Of a stretch of DNA of 36,850 nt, positions 8,671-17,284 are shown one piece after another. The stretch is taken from contig JAPOTS010000054.1 of the NCBI GenBank assembly GCA_026709065.1, forward strand, positions 1-36,850. The letters are read 5' to 3'. Positions within the stretch are counted from its first letter, which is position 1; the number at the start of each line of letters is the position of its first letter. The translations under genes and the position numbers were made by a program. Under the pieces are notes generated by a model, which ran no database searches, was not told the origin of the DNA, and was given only the letters and a program-made list of their open reading frames with translations. This DNA comes from Bacteroidota bacterium. GTDB lineage: Bacteria; Bacteroidota; Rhodothermia; Rhodothermales; Bin80.

Positions 8671-8700
8671 ATTCATAGACTATAATAGCTAATAATGAAT
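8671..8700. promoter_or_regulatory. Possible hipBA operator (inverted repeat)
   Basis: ATTCAT (8671-8676) and ATGAAT (8695-8700) form a six-base inverted repeat with an 18-base spacer directly upstream of the hipB start, in a stretch rich in TATAAT-like sequences. HipB repressors commonly bind palindromes here. Six-base arms in AT-rich DNA can arise by chance, so confidence is low. Confidence 0.25.
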
Positions 8701-8863
8701 TATATATACATCATTATACTTTGTTCTCAAGATCTATAGTTAACCGCACATGGAAGCATCACGTAGCTAAATCAAACACTTCTGGATTCCATTGGACAAA
8801 TTCCCATATTAACGATGCTATCCCTGCCATGTAGTCATATACTCAATATATCAATGCAGATTT

Positions 8864-8884
8864 TGCAATCATTTTTTGATTGCA
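8864..8884. repeat. Perfect hairpin, T5 loop
   Basis: TGCAATCA (8864-8871), a loop of five T, and TGATTGCA (8877-8884): an eight-base perfect stem. No T run follows on either strand, so it is not a standard terminator. It could be a protein-binding palindrome or a transcript structure. Confidence 0.45.
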
Positions 8885-9036
8885 GGTGCAATACTCTTTA
8901 TGTGTGTTTTACCCTATTGCCTATCATTATATCATGTATTTCCACAGCCAGTACTACTGAAAGGGTTAGGACTTCCTAGGGTTCAGTCGGATCAATGCTT
9001 GCCCCCTTAATGTTGGATATATATTATCATAGCACT

Positions 9037-9063
9037 AATGGGAGCAAGCATGGGGCTCCCATT
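9037..9063. repeat. Perfect GC-rich hairpin
   Basis: AATGGGAGC (9037-9045) pairs with GCTCCCATT (9055-9063) around a nine-base loop. The stem is GC-rich in the middle and perfect over nine bases, but only TTT is found at its 3' edge on the plus strand, so at best a weak terminator. A structural RNA element or mobile-element remnant is equally possible. Confidence 0.45.
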
Positions 9064-9480
9064 TGAGGAGTTAAACCTATTTCAACAGAAAAAAAAGCAT
9101 GAGATTCTGGTAAGATACAGTTTAGTATAGAATCCCCGTACGATGGGTTTGCAATCACCCTGATTTTGACAGAAAATGAGTCCTCGTGTAGCCATTTTAA
9201 CCAAAATGATCAAATTTTTTCAAAAAAATTGTCCATCTCTGAAGGTTTAAGCCGAATCTTGGTAACGGGGCGGTTAAGGAGGGAGCGGAAGTTGAGATGA
9301 ATAATAGTTGCAGTTGTCATAATTCTTAACAGTTTAGGCATTCATGTATATAATTCTTTTTGAGGGAACAAAAGCAGATGTCTGCGTGTGTTAACCCTAT
9401 CTATTATCCAATTCCAGAATTCATCATGCAGGTGTCTGCAAGAGTCTCATGTGAAGCATCATTGAATATTTTTTAATTCA

Positions 9481-10020
9481 ATGCCCAGTTTTCGTATATA
9501 TACGATCGGATACGGGGGCCGTACAATAGACGAAATTGTGTCCCAGTTAAATGAGAAAGGGGTGCATTTTGTGATTGATGTTCGCTCGTTTCCATCCTCT
9601 AGGTATCATCCAGATTTTTCCCGAGTGCCTCTATCCATATCACTTCGTGACGCAGGAATAGGGTATGGATTCATGGGAAAGGAGTTGGGCGGCCGCCCAG
9701 ACGATGATTCATGTTACGATAACAACCATGTGAATTACATGAAAGTGCGTGCTAAGCCTTTCTTTCAGGAAGGTATTGCCCGTTTGCACACTGCATGTGA
9801 GCGTGGTTATATCGTCTGTCTTATGTGTGCCGAGGCAAAGCCAGAGCAGTGCCACAGATCTGGAATGATCGGGGAGGCGCTCGCAGAGGAAGGAATTGAA
9901 GTTGAGCATCTACTCAATGACGGCAGAAGCATGAGCCAGGAGAAGGTGATGAATATTCGAACTGGTGGACAGGAAGAACTATTTGATGATGTTCCCTGGC
10001 GAAAAGATTTATCGATTTGA
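9481..10020 (+). CDS. DUF488 family protein
   Basis: A 179-residue DUF488-family protein. The family signature is clear: the opening YTIGYGGRTIDEIVSQL, the strand VIDVRSFPSSRYHPDFS, the middle GYGFMGKELGGRP, and the conserved C-terminal CLMCAEAKPEQCHRS with its Cys and His-Arg pair. The biochemical role of DUF488 proteins is not firmly known; the conserved CAE...CHR motif suggests a metal- or nucleotide-related activity, but that is inference. The ATG at 9481 sits just before the conserved core. Eight bases downstream begins a decayed second DUF488 gene of a different subtype, so this was once a DUF488 pair. Confidence 0.85.
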   Translation: MPSFRIYTIGYGGRTIDEIVSQLNEKGVHFVIDVRSFPSSRYHPDFSRVPLSISLRDAGIGYGFMGKELGGRPDDDSCYDNNHVNYMKVRAKPFFQEGIARLHTACERGYIVCLMCAEAKPEQCHRSGMIGEALAEEGIEVEHLLNDGRSMSQEKVMNIRTGGQEELFDDVPWRKDLSI

Positions 10021-10028
10021 CCAGTGTT

Positions 10029-10558
10029 ATGATTATTTGGTCAATTGGTGTTACGGGGACGATAGGTAAGTCATTCTTGACGCACTCTGTAAAGAGGGAG
10101 TCAATGTATTGATGCACATATGTAGTCGTGCGGAGATGCGAGGTAACAAATATAAGTTCTTCAACAAGAGGCGTTTATCGGAATAATCTAAAAGCTACGG
10201 TATTGAATACATTCATGTAAGGGATTTAGCCCCGACCAAGGAAATTCGCACTATCTGGTCCGACTACTACAAAGAACACAAACAAGGCAAGTAGGGGCGC
10301 AGCGGGCTTGCAAGGCGTTTCGTGGATGAATACAGGGGTGGATTCTTGTTGATCAAAGGGAAAGAGATTTTTGAAAAGGCTCTTTCTGCTTGCCTAAATC
10401 AGCCAGTGGAAAGCATAGTATTGTTTTGTGTGGAGAGAGATCCTGAATCTTACCACCGTTCCATTTTCCAATATTTTTCCCTCTATGCGTCTACTATCCT
10501 GACCCAATCATCTGGAACATATAACACATTAAATGGTTTTTACTCCAATAATTTATGA
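10029..10558 (+). pseudogene. Decayed second DUF488 family gene
   Basis: The frame starting at ATG 10029 reads IIWSIGVTGTIGKSFL, a DUF488 opening. Near 10066-10075 the frame must shift, after which ILDALCKEGVNVLMHICSRA continues in a single frame, followed by RGNKYKFFNKRRLSE, an in-frame TAA at 10184, YGIEYIHVRDLAPTKEIR, a TAG at 10292, and finally VLFCVERDPESYHRSIFQYF, which contains the family's CxERDP...HRS motif. One frameshift and two stops in about 175 codons make it inactive. It differs from the intact neighbour (long WSDYYKEHK insert), so it is an old paralogue of another subtype rather than a fresh duplicate. Confidence 0.82.
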
Positions 10559-10669
10559 AATTACAGAAATCCGATCCTATAGCTATTCGGTGCCTTAGTA
10601 AAACTGTGCATCAGAAGCTCCTTGACTCTCTTACCATTTTACATGATTCCATTGGACATGTGACCTTGC

Positions 10670-10675
10670 TATAAT
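10670..10675 (+). promoter_or_regulatory. Possible -10 box for accA
   Basis: A perfect TATAAT lies six bases before the accA ATG. The only -35-like element (TTGGAC, 10652-10657) is 12 bases away, too near for a normal sigma-70 promoter. If used, the transcript would be nearly leaderless. No other strong promoter is visible in the 120 bases before accA. Confidence 0.3.
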
Positions 10676-10681
10676 CAGAAC

Positions 10682-11677
10682 ATGACAAAAAAGAATCTCA
10701 AATTTTTGTTGGACTTTGAGAAACCGATCGTTGAGCTGGAACATAAACTTGAAGAACTACGCGAAATTGATGCAGGTGACATTGACCTTTCGTCCGATAT
10801 TCAAGCACTCTCCGCACGTATTGCTGAGCTACGTCATTCCATCTACGGAAGCCTCACCCGCTGGCAGCGGGTACAGATTGCCCGTCATCCACTACGACCA
10901 TATACCTATGACTATATCGGTGCTTTAACTGAAGGATTCATTGAACTGCATGGAGATCGTTGTTTCGGAGATGATCCTGCGATCGTCAGCGGGTTTGCTA
11001 CATTAAAGGGCACACGATACGGCTATCAAGATCGTACCATACTAATTGTTGGTCATCAGAAAGGGCGTGATACAAAACAGCGCCGATACAGACGCTTTGG
11101 AATGCCAAATCCAGAAGGGTATCGCAAAGCGCGACGACTCATGGAACTTGCCACAAAATTCAAAAAACCAATTATTTGCCTGTTGGATACCCCGGGCGCT
11201 TATCCAGGGATGGATGCAGAGGAGCGAGGACAAGCCGAAGCCATCGCTCGAAATTTATTTGTCATGTCTCGGCTTCAAGTCCCCATTATCGTGGTTGTGA
11301 TCGGTGAAGGAGCCTCTGGCGGGGCCTTAGGTATTGGAATCGGCGATCAAATGCTGATGCTAGAAAATGCTTGGTATTCAGTGATTTCCCCTGAAAGCTG
11401 CTCTTCTATCCTGTGGAGATCATGGGATCACAAAGAAGAAGCCGCGCGGGCCCTAAAATTAATTGCAACCGATCTCACGGAGGTAGGAATCGTAGATCAC
11501 ATCATCCAAGAACCCTTAGGTGGTGCACATCACGACCCTAATATTACGTATGATTATGTTGGACAGGCAATCTGCGATTCTATGAAAAAGTTAGATAAAA
11601 TCTCACTTGAAGATCTACTGAAAGAGCGCCTGTCCCGTCTTGATCGTATCGGTGAATATAGCAATGAAGTACAGTAA
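10682..11677 (+). CDS. accA: Acetyl-CoA carboxylase carboxyltransferase subunit alpha
   Basis: A 331-residue alpha subunit of the carboxyltransferase that, with AccD, moves the carboxyl group from carboxybiotin to acetyl-CoA to form malonyl-CoA for fatty acid synthesis. It starts with the family's helical N-terminus (LLDFEKPIVELEHKLEELR), then WQRVQIARHPLRPYTYDYI, ELHGDRCFGDDPAIVSG, GRDTKQRRYRRFGMPNPEGY, the CoA-site segment LLDTPGAYPGMDAEERGQAE and the oxyanion-type glycine motif GEGASGGALGIGIGD, ending with VISPESCSSILWR. Length is close to E. coli AccA (319). The ATG at 10682 has no clear ribosome binding site. It opens a dense seven-gene series with a five-base gap to nadC. accD is not in the window. 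Confidence 0.96.
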   Translation: MTKKNLKFLLDFEKPIVELEHKLEELREIDAGDIDLSSDIQALSARIAELRHSIYGSLTRWQRVQIARHPLRPYTYDYIGALTEGFIELHGDRCFGDDPAIVSGFATLKGTRYGYQDRTILIVGHQKGRDTKQRRYRRFGMPNPEGYRKARRLMELATKFKKPIICLLDTPGAYPGMDAEERGQAEAIARNLFVMSRLQVPIIVVVIGEGASGGALGIGIGDQMLMLENAWYSVISPESCSSILWRSWDHKEEAARALKLIATDLTEVGIVDHIIQEPLGGAHHDPNITYDYVGQAICDSMKKLDKISLEDLLKERLSRLDRIGEYSNEVQ

Positions 11678-11682
11678 TCTGA

Positions 11683-12573
11683 ATGTCTTCTTGCTTTCCT
11701 GATTACCTGTCTTCTGAATCTCTAAAGAATATTCTTCAGGATGCTCTTGATGAAGATATTGGATCTGGTGATATCACCTCTGAGACTCTCCTATCAGATG
11801 ATGATCAGGGGGACGCAAAAATTATCATGCGCGAAGATGGGGTGGTTGCCGGAATTATCGTCGCACAACATATTTTCAAATTGGTTGATCAATCCATAGA
11901 ATGCCAATGGGTATTCGCAGACGGAGACTCACTCCATGCAAATACCGATATTGGAAGTATCTCTGGCCCATTACGCTCGATCTTAACCGCAGAGCGCGTC
12001 TGTTTGAATGTCATGCAACGAATGAGTGGCATTGCAACATTCACTGCTCAGATCGTGGAGAGCATTCAAGGTTTTCCAGCCCGTATTCGGGATACTCGAA
12101 AAACATCACCAGGACTGAGATTACTTGATAAGTGGTCAGTCCTCATCGGAGGCGGTACAAATCACCGAATAGGACTCTTTGACCGAATTCTAATTAAAGA
12201 CAACCATATTGAAGTAGTCGGTGGACTTGCAGCATCGGTACAAAAGGCTTCATCAAAAATGCCAGACTGTAAGATTGATGTAGAAGCTCAAACGATGGCG
12301 GATGTCAACGAAGCACTCTCTGTCGCTCACCTAATTGATGTACTGCTTCTTGATAACATGGCCGTGTACCAGTCTAATGGATCATTTGACACCTCGCTTC
12401 TGCAAAAAGCTGTTGATCGCATTGACGGCAAAATCCACACTGAAGCAACTGGAGGAATCACTCTTGATACGGCCCCGCTCATCGCTGCAACTGGTGTAGA
12501 TTACCTGTCCTGCGGGGCACTCACGCATTCTGTTGATGCTATTGATATTTCGCTCAGTGTTAATCCCCTTTGA
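11683..12573 (+). CDS. nadC: Nicotinate-nucleotide pyrophosphorylase, carboxylating (quinolinate phosphoribosyltransferase)
   Basis: A 296-residue enzyme converting quinolinate and PRPP to nicotinate mononucleotide, CO2 and diphosphate, the entry to NAD in de novo synthesis. Visible: the opening ALDEDIGSGDITSETLL, the N-terminal lid domain with AERVCLNVMQRMSGIAT, the active-site Arg/Lys in RDTRKTSPGLRLLDKW, GGGTNHRIGLFDRILIKDNH, the acidic residues in IDVEAQTMADV and LLLDNMAV, and the C-terminal ATGGITLDTAPLIAATGVDY. All are typical and intact. It lies five bases after accA and touches the next gene. Another gene of the same series, pnuC-like at 18474, also concerns NAD precursors, so the cluster may co-express the two routes. 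Confidence 0.96.
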   Translation: MSSCFPDYLSSESLKNILQDALDEDIGSGDITSETLLSDDDQGDAKIIMREDGVVAGIIVAQHIFKLVDQSIECQWVFADGDSLHANTDIGSISGPLRSILTAERVCLNVMQRMSGIATFTAQIVESIQGFPARIRDTRKTSPGLRLLDKWSVLIGGGTNHRIGLFDRILIKDNHIEVVGGLAASVQKASSKMPDCKIDVEAQTMADVNEALSVAHLIDVLLLDNMAVYQSNGSFDTSLLQKAVDRIDGKIHTEATGGITLDTAPLIAATGVDYLSCGALTHSVDAIDISLSVNPL

Positions 12574-12608
12574 AAACACCATCAACAACTCTACCTCATC
12601 CTCTAACA

Positions 12609-13877
12609 ATGTCGGATACTTGCCTACACATTAATGAAACCCGGTTCAAAGAAGACTTTCACCGCTTAACACAAGATGGAGCTACCCTAGATGGTGGGCT
12701 TAATAGACCCGCGTTAAGTGAAGCCCACCTTGAAGCCCGAGAAACCTTTCGAGACATGATCCTTGAACGAGGGTTTATCGTTTGCGAAGATGGAGCTGGT
12801 AATCTATCAGCCATTCATCAGAGTTCCAATGACAAACAACCTGTACTCCTGATGGGATCCCACCTTGATTCCGTCGCTAATGGTGGGCGATTTGATGGGA
12901 CTCTTGGAGTCGCTACTGCATTTGAAGCCGCTCAGATACTACGCGATTACTCACCAGATATATCTCTTGAAGTGATTGATTTTACCGATGAAGAAGGAAC
13001 CTGGGTTTCTCTTCTTGGTAGCCGCGCTGCCTCTGGACAGCTCACCGAAATAGACCTAGAAAACCCAAGAGGTAATCCTGAGGCATTTCAAAACGCATTG
13101 GACAATGCAAACCTGACTATTGACGGCATCCTGTCCTGTGCTCGTCTGCCCAAAGATCTTCTAGGCTACCTTGAAGTTCATATTGAACAAGGAACTCGAC
13201 TAGAAAAAAGCGATACCGATATCGGAATTGTGACAGGCATGGTCGGAATTCACATGTATTTAGTCAACTTCTTAGGAGAGGCGAACCATGCAGGTACAAC
13301 TCCCATGGATCAACGGCATGATGCCTCACTTGGAGCTAGCAAATTCTGTTTGGAAGTCAATCATACTGTAAAGGAGCATTTCACCGACTGCGTGGCCACG
13401 GTAGGGCGAATGGATTTTTCGCCTGGAGCATTTAATATCGTTGCCAATCAAGTTACAGTATTTATGGAATTAAGAAGTGATGATTTACACCGTGCAAAAG
13501 AGTTGGAAGAAACTCTGCATCATCATGCGATGCAAGCTGCTATTCAATTTGATCTCAAAATTGAGTTTAACCATCTGGAATCTGTCCTACCTCAAAAAAT
13601 GGCCTCGCCGATCATTAGTTCTTTTGAAGCATCAAGTCAATTACTTGGATTATCTTCTATCCGTTTGCCCTCTCTAGCTGGCCATGATGCACAGTCCATG
13701 GCACATCTATGCCCGTCTGGAATGATCTTTGTTCCGTCCTCTGGAGGGTTTAGTCATTCTTCTTTGGAGTTTACGCCATGGGATGCTTGCATTAATGTCG
13801 CAAATACGCTTCTTAACACCGCAAACCAAGTTTTATCCTTCAAATTCACTGAGGAAATCACAGATAATCACAACTGA
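12609..13877 (+). CDS. M20-type zinc amidohydrolase (allantoate / N-carbamoyl-amino-acid hydrolase family)
   Basis: About 422 residues; a dinuclear zinc hydrolase of the AllC/HyuC/beta-ureidopropionase group, which cleaves ureido or carbamoyl C-N bonds in the cytoplasm. Metal and catalytic residues are in place: GSHLDSVANGGRFDGTLGV (His and Asp), DFTDEEGTWVSLLGSRAASG (Glu pair), YLEVHIEQGTRLE (His), the dimerisation-domain motif HAGTTPMDQRHD, LAGHDAQSMAHLCPSGMIFV and the last ligand in GFSHSSLEFT. Substrate cannot be decided: no allantoin or hydantoin gene is near. I preferred the ATG at 12609; a TTG at 12570 overlapping the nadC stop would add 13 residues rich in Pro and Thr without family character. 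Confidence 0.88.
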   Translation: MSDTCLHINETRFKEDFHRLTQDGATLDGGLNRPALSEAHLEARETFRDMILERGFIVCEDGAGNLSAIHQSSNDKQPVLLMGSHLDSVANGGRFDGTLGVATAFEAAQILRDYSPDISLEVIDFTDEEGTWVSLLGSRAASGQLTEIDLENPRGNPEAFQNALDNANLTIDGILSCARLPKDLLGYLEVHIEQGTRLEKSDTDIGIVTGMVGIHMYLVNFLGEANHAGTTPMDQRHDASLGASKFCLEVNHTVKEHFTDCVATVGRMDFSPGAFNIVANQVTVFMELRSDDLHRAKELEETLHHHAMQAAIQFDLKIEFNHLESVLPQKMASPIISSFEASSQLLGLSSIRLPSLAGHDAQSMAHLCPSGMIFVPSSGGFSHSSLEFTPWDACINVANTLLNTANQVLSFKFTEEITDNHN

Positions 13878-13879
13878 TT

Positions 13880-15277
13880 ATGTTGCAAGAGCAAAGCAGA
13901 TTTTATCAGCAGTTGCTGTTTTTTGCTGATATGATCCTCGTGGGAGGTTCTTGGATTGCTGCCTATTATCTCAGATTTGAGATGTTCACAAACTGGCCAA
14001 TTCCATTACCCGAATGGCTCCCATTGAGTCGCTACTTGACTTTTTTCCCATGGATTCTCATTTCTGCTGCCCTCACATTCTGGGCATCTGGCTTGTATGT
14101 CCCTGATCGTGCGCAGAGCTGGACAAGCTTAATTCGTAGTGTCGGTAAATCAGTTGGGCTCGCATTGTTTGTGTCTATGGTATTTCTCTCCTTATATCGT
14201 GACTTTAATGTCTCACGCCTGACAATTTTAATTTTTGCGATTCTGACTCCACTTTGCATGCTGAGTTTACGTCTATGTATTTACCTATATGTTCGCAATG
14301 CACGCAAAAAAGGGCGTAATCTGAGGCGTGTCTTGATTATCGGGGCTGGTATCGCTGGGCGGCGATTGGAAAAATCCTTTGAATTATATCCCTGGATGGG
14401 GTTTCAGGTGATCGGGTTTCTGGATGATCATAAATCAGATGAAGAAGATGTGTTAGGTAATGTTGATGACATCCTCCATTTCCTTGATTCCTCAGAGCAT
14501 TCGATTGATTACGTATATATTGCTTTGCCCCTTCGAGCAGCCGCAAAAATCGAGATCCTATTGAGCTCACTTTCCTCTCGGTTAGTTCATGTATGTCTGG
14601 TTCCAGATCTACTTCAACATGATATCATTAATAGTCGAATCACCGATGTAGATGGCCTCCCTATTTTGCATATTATTGATGAGGCCCCAATGGACTTTCG
14701 TCGATTTGTCAAACGAAGCCTTGACCTATCATTTTCGCTCTTGGTTTTGATTGTCCTCTCTCCCCTACTGTTGATCATTTCACTGATGATCATTCTTTCA
14801 TCTCGCGGTCCAATCCTCTATCGTCAGGAGCGGATGGGGCTCAATGGTCAGTGTTTTAACATGCTTAAGTTCAGGTCAATGCCGGTGACAGCAGAAAAGG
14901 AATCAGGGGCTGTATGGGCAAAAAAGGGAGAAAACCGTGCGACACCGATCGGGAAAATTCTCAGGCGCACATCTTTAGATGAATTACCTCAATTCATCAA
15001 TGTGCTTAAGGGCGATATGTCTGTGGTTGGGCCTCGGCCTGAACGTCCAGTTTTTATCAAAGATTTTAAGGATCAAATTCCCAGATATATGCAACGACAT
15101 AAAATGAAAGCAGGAATCACTGGCTGGGCCCAAGTTAACGGGTGGCGCGGTAATACATCTTTAGAAAAACGCATTCAACATGACCTGTATTACATACAAA
15201 ACTGGTCATTATTTCTGGATATAAAAATCATGCTCCTAACGGTTTGGAAGGGATTTGTTAATCGAAACGCATATTAA
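13880..15277 (+). CDS. Polyprenyl-phosphate hexose-1-phosphate transferase (WcaJ/WbaP type)
   Basis: A 465-residue initiating glycosyltransferase that puts a sugar-1-phosphate on undecaprenyl phosphate at the inner membrane, the first step of exopolysaccharide or O-antigen repeat assembly. Four N-terminal membrane segments (within about residues 13-136) precede a Rossmann-like domain (RRVLIIGAGIAGRRL, near 145). Another membrane segment, LSFSLLVLIVLSPLLLIISL, leads into the catalytic domain with LYRQERMGLNG, FNMLKFRSM, RRTSLDELPQFINVLKGDMS, VVGPRPERP and KAGITGWAQVNGWRG, ending with DIKIMLLTVWKG. All hallmark motifs are intact. It starts two bases after the amidohydrolase stop. No other polysaccharide genes adjoin it, so it may serve a locus elsewhere, possibly linked functionally to the Wzi-like protein. 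Confidence 0.92.
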   Translation: MLQEQSRFYQQLLFFADMILVGGSWIAAYYLRFEMFTNWPIPLPEWLPLSRYLTFFPWILISAALTFWASGLYVPDRAQSWTSLIRSVGKSVGLALFVSMVFLSLYRDFNVSRLTILIFAILTPLCMLSLRLCIYLYVRNARKKGRNLRRVLIIGAGIAGRRLEKSFELYPWMGFQVIGFLDDHKSDEEDVLGNVDDILHFLDSSEHSIDYVYIALPLRAAAKIEILLSSLSSRLVHVCLVPDLLQHDIINSRITDVDGLPILHIIDEAPMDFRRFVKRSLDLSFSLLVLIVLSPLLLIISLMIILSSRGPILYRQERMGLNGQCFNMLKFRSMPVTAEKESGAVWAKKGENRATPIGKILRRTSLDELPQFINVLKGDMSVVGPRPERPVFIKDFKDQIPRYMQRHKMKAGITGWAQVNGWRGNTSLEKRIQHDLYYIQNWSLFLDIKIMLLTVWKGFVNRNAY

Positions 15278-15286
15278 TCTAAGGCT

Positions 15287-17284
15287 TTGATTCAGTTACA
15301 GAGTATTTCGGTTCACCTTGGAGGCCATTCGATTCTCCGCGATCTCACATGGACTGTTGGAGATGGGAAACGGATCGGATTGATTGGCCCTAACGGGGCT
15401 GGAAAAACAACATTGCTCCGAGTCATTGCACAGCAATTAGACTCCGATTCTGGTGAGATCTCTCGGACTGGTTCAGTCGGCTATTTGAGTCAGGATGTTC
15501 AGGAAAATACATCGGGACTATCGGTGATTGAAGAATCCCTGACTGCATTTGATTCTATTGGTGCACTCCAAGTACGAGAAGAAGAATTAACACGGGCATT
15601 AGAGCAACCTGGTGCCAATCATAGAAAAATTCTCCGTGAACTTGAAGTCATCCACGAACGTTTATCTGTTCAAGAAGCCCCTTCTGCCCAAGCGCGCGCC
15701 GAGGCCGTTCTAGAAGGCCTTGGATTTGCCACGATTGATTTGGAGCGAAGGATTGATCATCTCTCTGGTGGTTATCGTATGCGAGTCTCGCTTGCTCGGA
15801 TTCTGCTTCAAAAACCTGATGTTCTGCTATTGGATGAGCCGACCAACCATCTTGATATTTTGAGTATTGAATGGCTTGAGAAATATCTAAAAATTTATTC
15901 TGGTACAGTGATTCTTGTTTCACATGATCGCTATTTTTTGAATCGTATGATTGATACAGTTGCTCATCTGTATCGTGGCAAAGTAACCGAGTACGCTGGT
16001 AACTATGATTATTTTCTGGTTGAACGTGAAAAAAGACGTGTTCTAGAACAGGCGGCTTATGATAATCAACAACGAGAAATCCAACAGTCGGAGCGATTTA
16101 TTGCCCGCTTTAGATACAAGGCTTCTAAGGCACGACAGGTACAGAGCCGAATCAAGCATCTTGACAAACTTGAACGATTGCCCCTACCAGAATCTCCTGA
16201 TGCACAGATTCAGATCCGATTTCCATCACCGCCTCCATCTGGACGTACTGTTTTGTCACTCAGTCAATTTTCAAAAATATATCCAAGTGTTGATGGGCCA
16301 GCGGTTAATGTCTTCAATCAAGCCGGTCCACTAGAAATCACCCGTGGTCAAAAAATCGCACTCATTGGTAAAAACGGAGCTGGTAAATCCACATTATCAC
16401 GAATCCTCTATGGGTCTGAGTCCATTGACGGAACCCGTCAGGAAGGCCATAATGTAAGCGTTCGATTCTTTGCACAGCATCAAGCCGACGCATTAAATCT
16501 CAATGATACTGTTCTTGAATCACTTTGTCGGGAAGCCATCGGGCATCAAGAGGTATACTTGCGAACACTTCTTGGTGCATTTCTTTTCACTGGAGATGAT
16601 GTATTCAAACCCGTAAAGGCACTCTCAGGTGGAGAAAAAAGCCGCTTAGCTCTCGCGCGTACTCTCGTGAATCCAGCAAATTTTCTGATTCTAGATGAAC
16701 CAACTAATCACCTTGATATTCAATCCATCAAAGTCCTTATTGAAGCACTCCGCCAATATGATGGCACCTTTGTTGTTGTCAGTCATGACAGACACTTCCT
16801 TGATCATGTTGCCAATGTTACATGGCATGTAGGGGATCAAGGAATTCGTATGTATGAAGGGACTTACTCCGATTACCGATGGGCTTTGGATCACGGCTCA
16901 TTGCAACAAACCAAACAAAAAGAAAAATCACCGAGCAAGAAAAATCAAAAGAAACTTACCCGTTCTGGTGGACCAAAAAGTAAAGAAGAAAAGCGCCGTG
17001 AAGCCGAGGCCCGAAACAAGGCCTATCGAGAAGCGAAAATGAACGGCCAATCCAATCCCGATACGCTCACATCTCATCAACGTGCATGGCTGTGTGAGAC
17101 TGCAGAAGCCGCCATTATCGATGCTGAATTGAGAAAAAGAGATGCCGAAAAAAACCTTGCCGATCCCCAAGTCTACTCCGATCCTGACCGATCGAAGGAA
17201 GCAACAGCAACTTATGTCGCCATTGAAAAAGAATTGAAGGATCTCTACGCACAATGGGAAAACCTCATGGAGTCCAGCACCTGA
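15287..17284 (+). CDS. ABC-F family ATPase (translation factor type)
   Basis: A 665-residue protein with two ABC cassettes and no membrane domain, the ABC-F layout; characterised members act on ribosomes. Cassette 1 has Walker A GPNGAGKTT at 34-42, signature LSGGYRMRVSLAR and Walker B LLLDEPTNHLD. The interdomain linker carries the basic ARFRYKASKARQVQSRIKHL. Cassette 2 has Walker A GKNGAGKST from residue 361, LSGGEKSRLALAR and LILDEPTNHLD. A C-terminal extension follows: a very Lys-rich stretch (KQKEKSPSKKNQKK), then a helical hairpin ending ATYVAIEKELKDLYAQWE, as in the Uup/YheS/YdiF types. The start is a TTG at 15287, right at the conserved IQLQSISVHLGGHSIL. Which ABC-F subtype it is remains open; there is no sign of an antibiotic-resistance context. 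Confidence 0.92.
   Translation: MIQLQSISVHLGGHSILRDLTWTVGDGKRIGLIGPNGAGKTTLLRVIAQQLDSDSGEISRTGSVGYLSQDVQENTSGLSVIEESLTAFDSIGALQVREEELTRALEQPGANHRKILRELEVIHERLSVQEAPSAQARAEAVLEGLGFATIDLERRIDHLSGGYRMRVSLARILLQKPDVLLLDEPTNHLDILSIEWLEKYLKIYSGTVILVSHDRYFLNRMIDTVAHLYRGKVTEYAGNYDYFLVEREKRRVLEQAAYDNQQREIQQSERFIARFRYKASKARQVQSRIKHLDKLERLPLPESPDAQIQIRFPSPPPSGRTVLSLSQFSKIYPSVDGPAVNVFNQAGPLEITRGQKIALIGKNGAGKSTLSRILYGSESIDGTRQEGHNVSVRFFAQHQADALNLNDTVLESLCREAIGHQEVYLRTLLGAFLFTGDDVFKPVKALSGGEKSRLALARTLVNPANFLILDEPTNHLDIQSIKVLIEALRQYDGTFVVVSHDRHFLDHVANVTWHVGDQGIRMYEGTYSDYRWALDHGSLQQTKQKEKSPSKKNQKKLTRSGGPKSKEEKRREAEARNKAYREAKMNGQSNPDTLTSHQRAWLCETAEAAIIDAELRKRDAEKNLADPQVYSDPDRSKEATATYVAIEKELKDLYAQWENLMESST

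Larger units (their letters stand above)
8701..9480. other. Long gap between hipBA and the DUF488 gene, with two hairpins
   Basis: About 780 bases without a supported gene. It contains two perfect hairpins (8864-8884 and 9037-9063), described separately. A short frame from 9050 (26 codons) overlaps the second hairpin but has no recognisable character. The divergent promoters of hipBA and DUF488 must lie in or near this gap. Confidence 0.5.

Noticed and set aside
17254..17283. Earlier start for the FG-GAP protein
   Set aside because: It would lie inside the ABC-F gene and put ten residues before a perfect signal peptide; ATG 17284 with the TGATG overlap is better.
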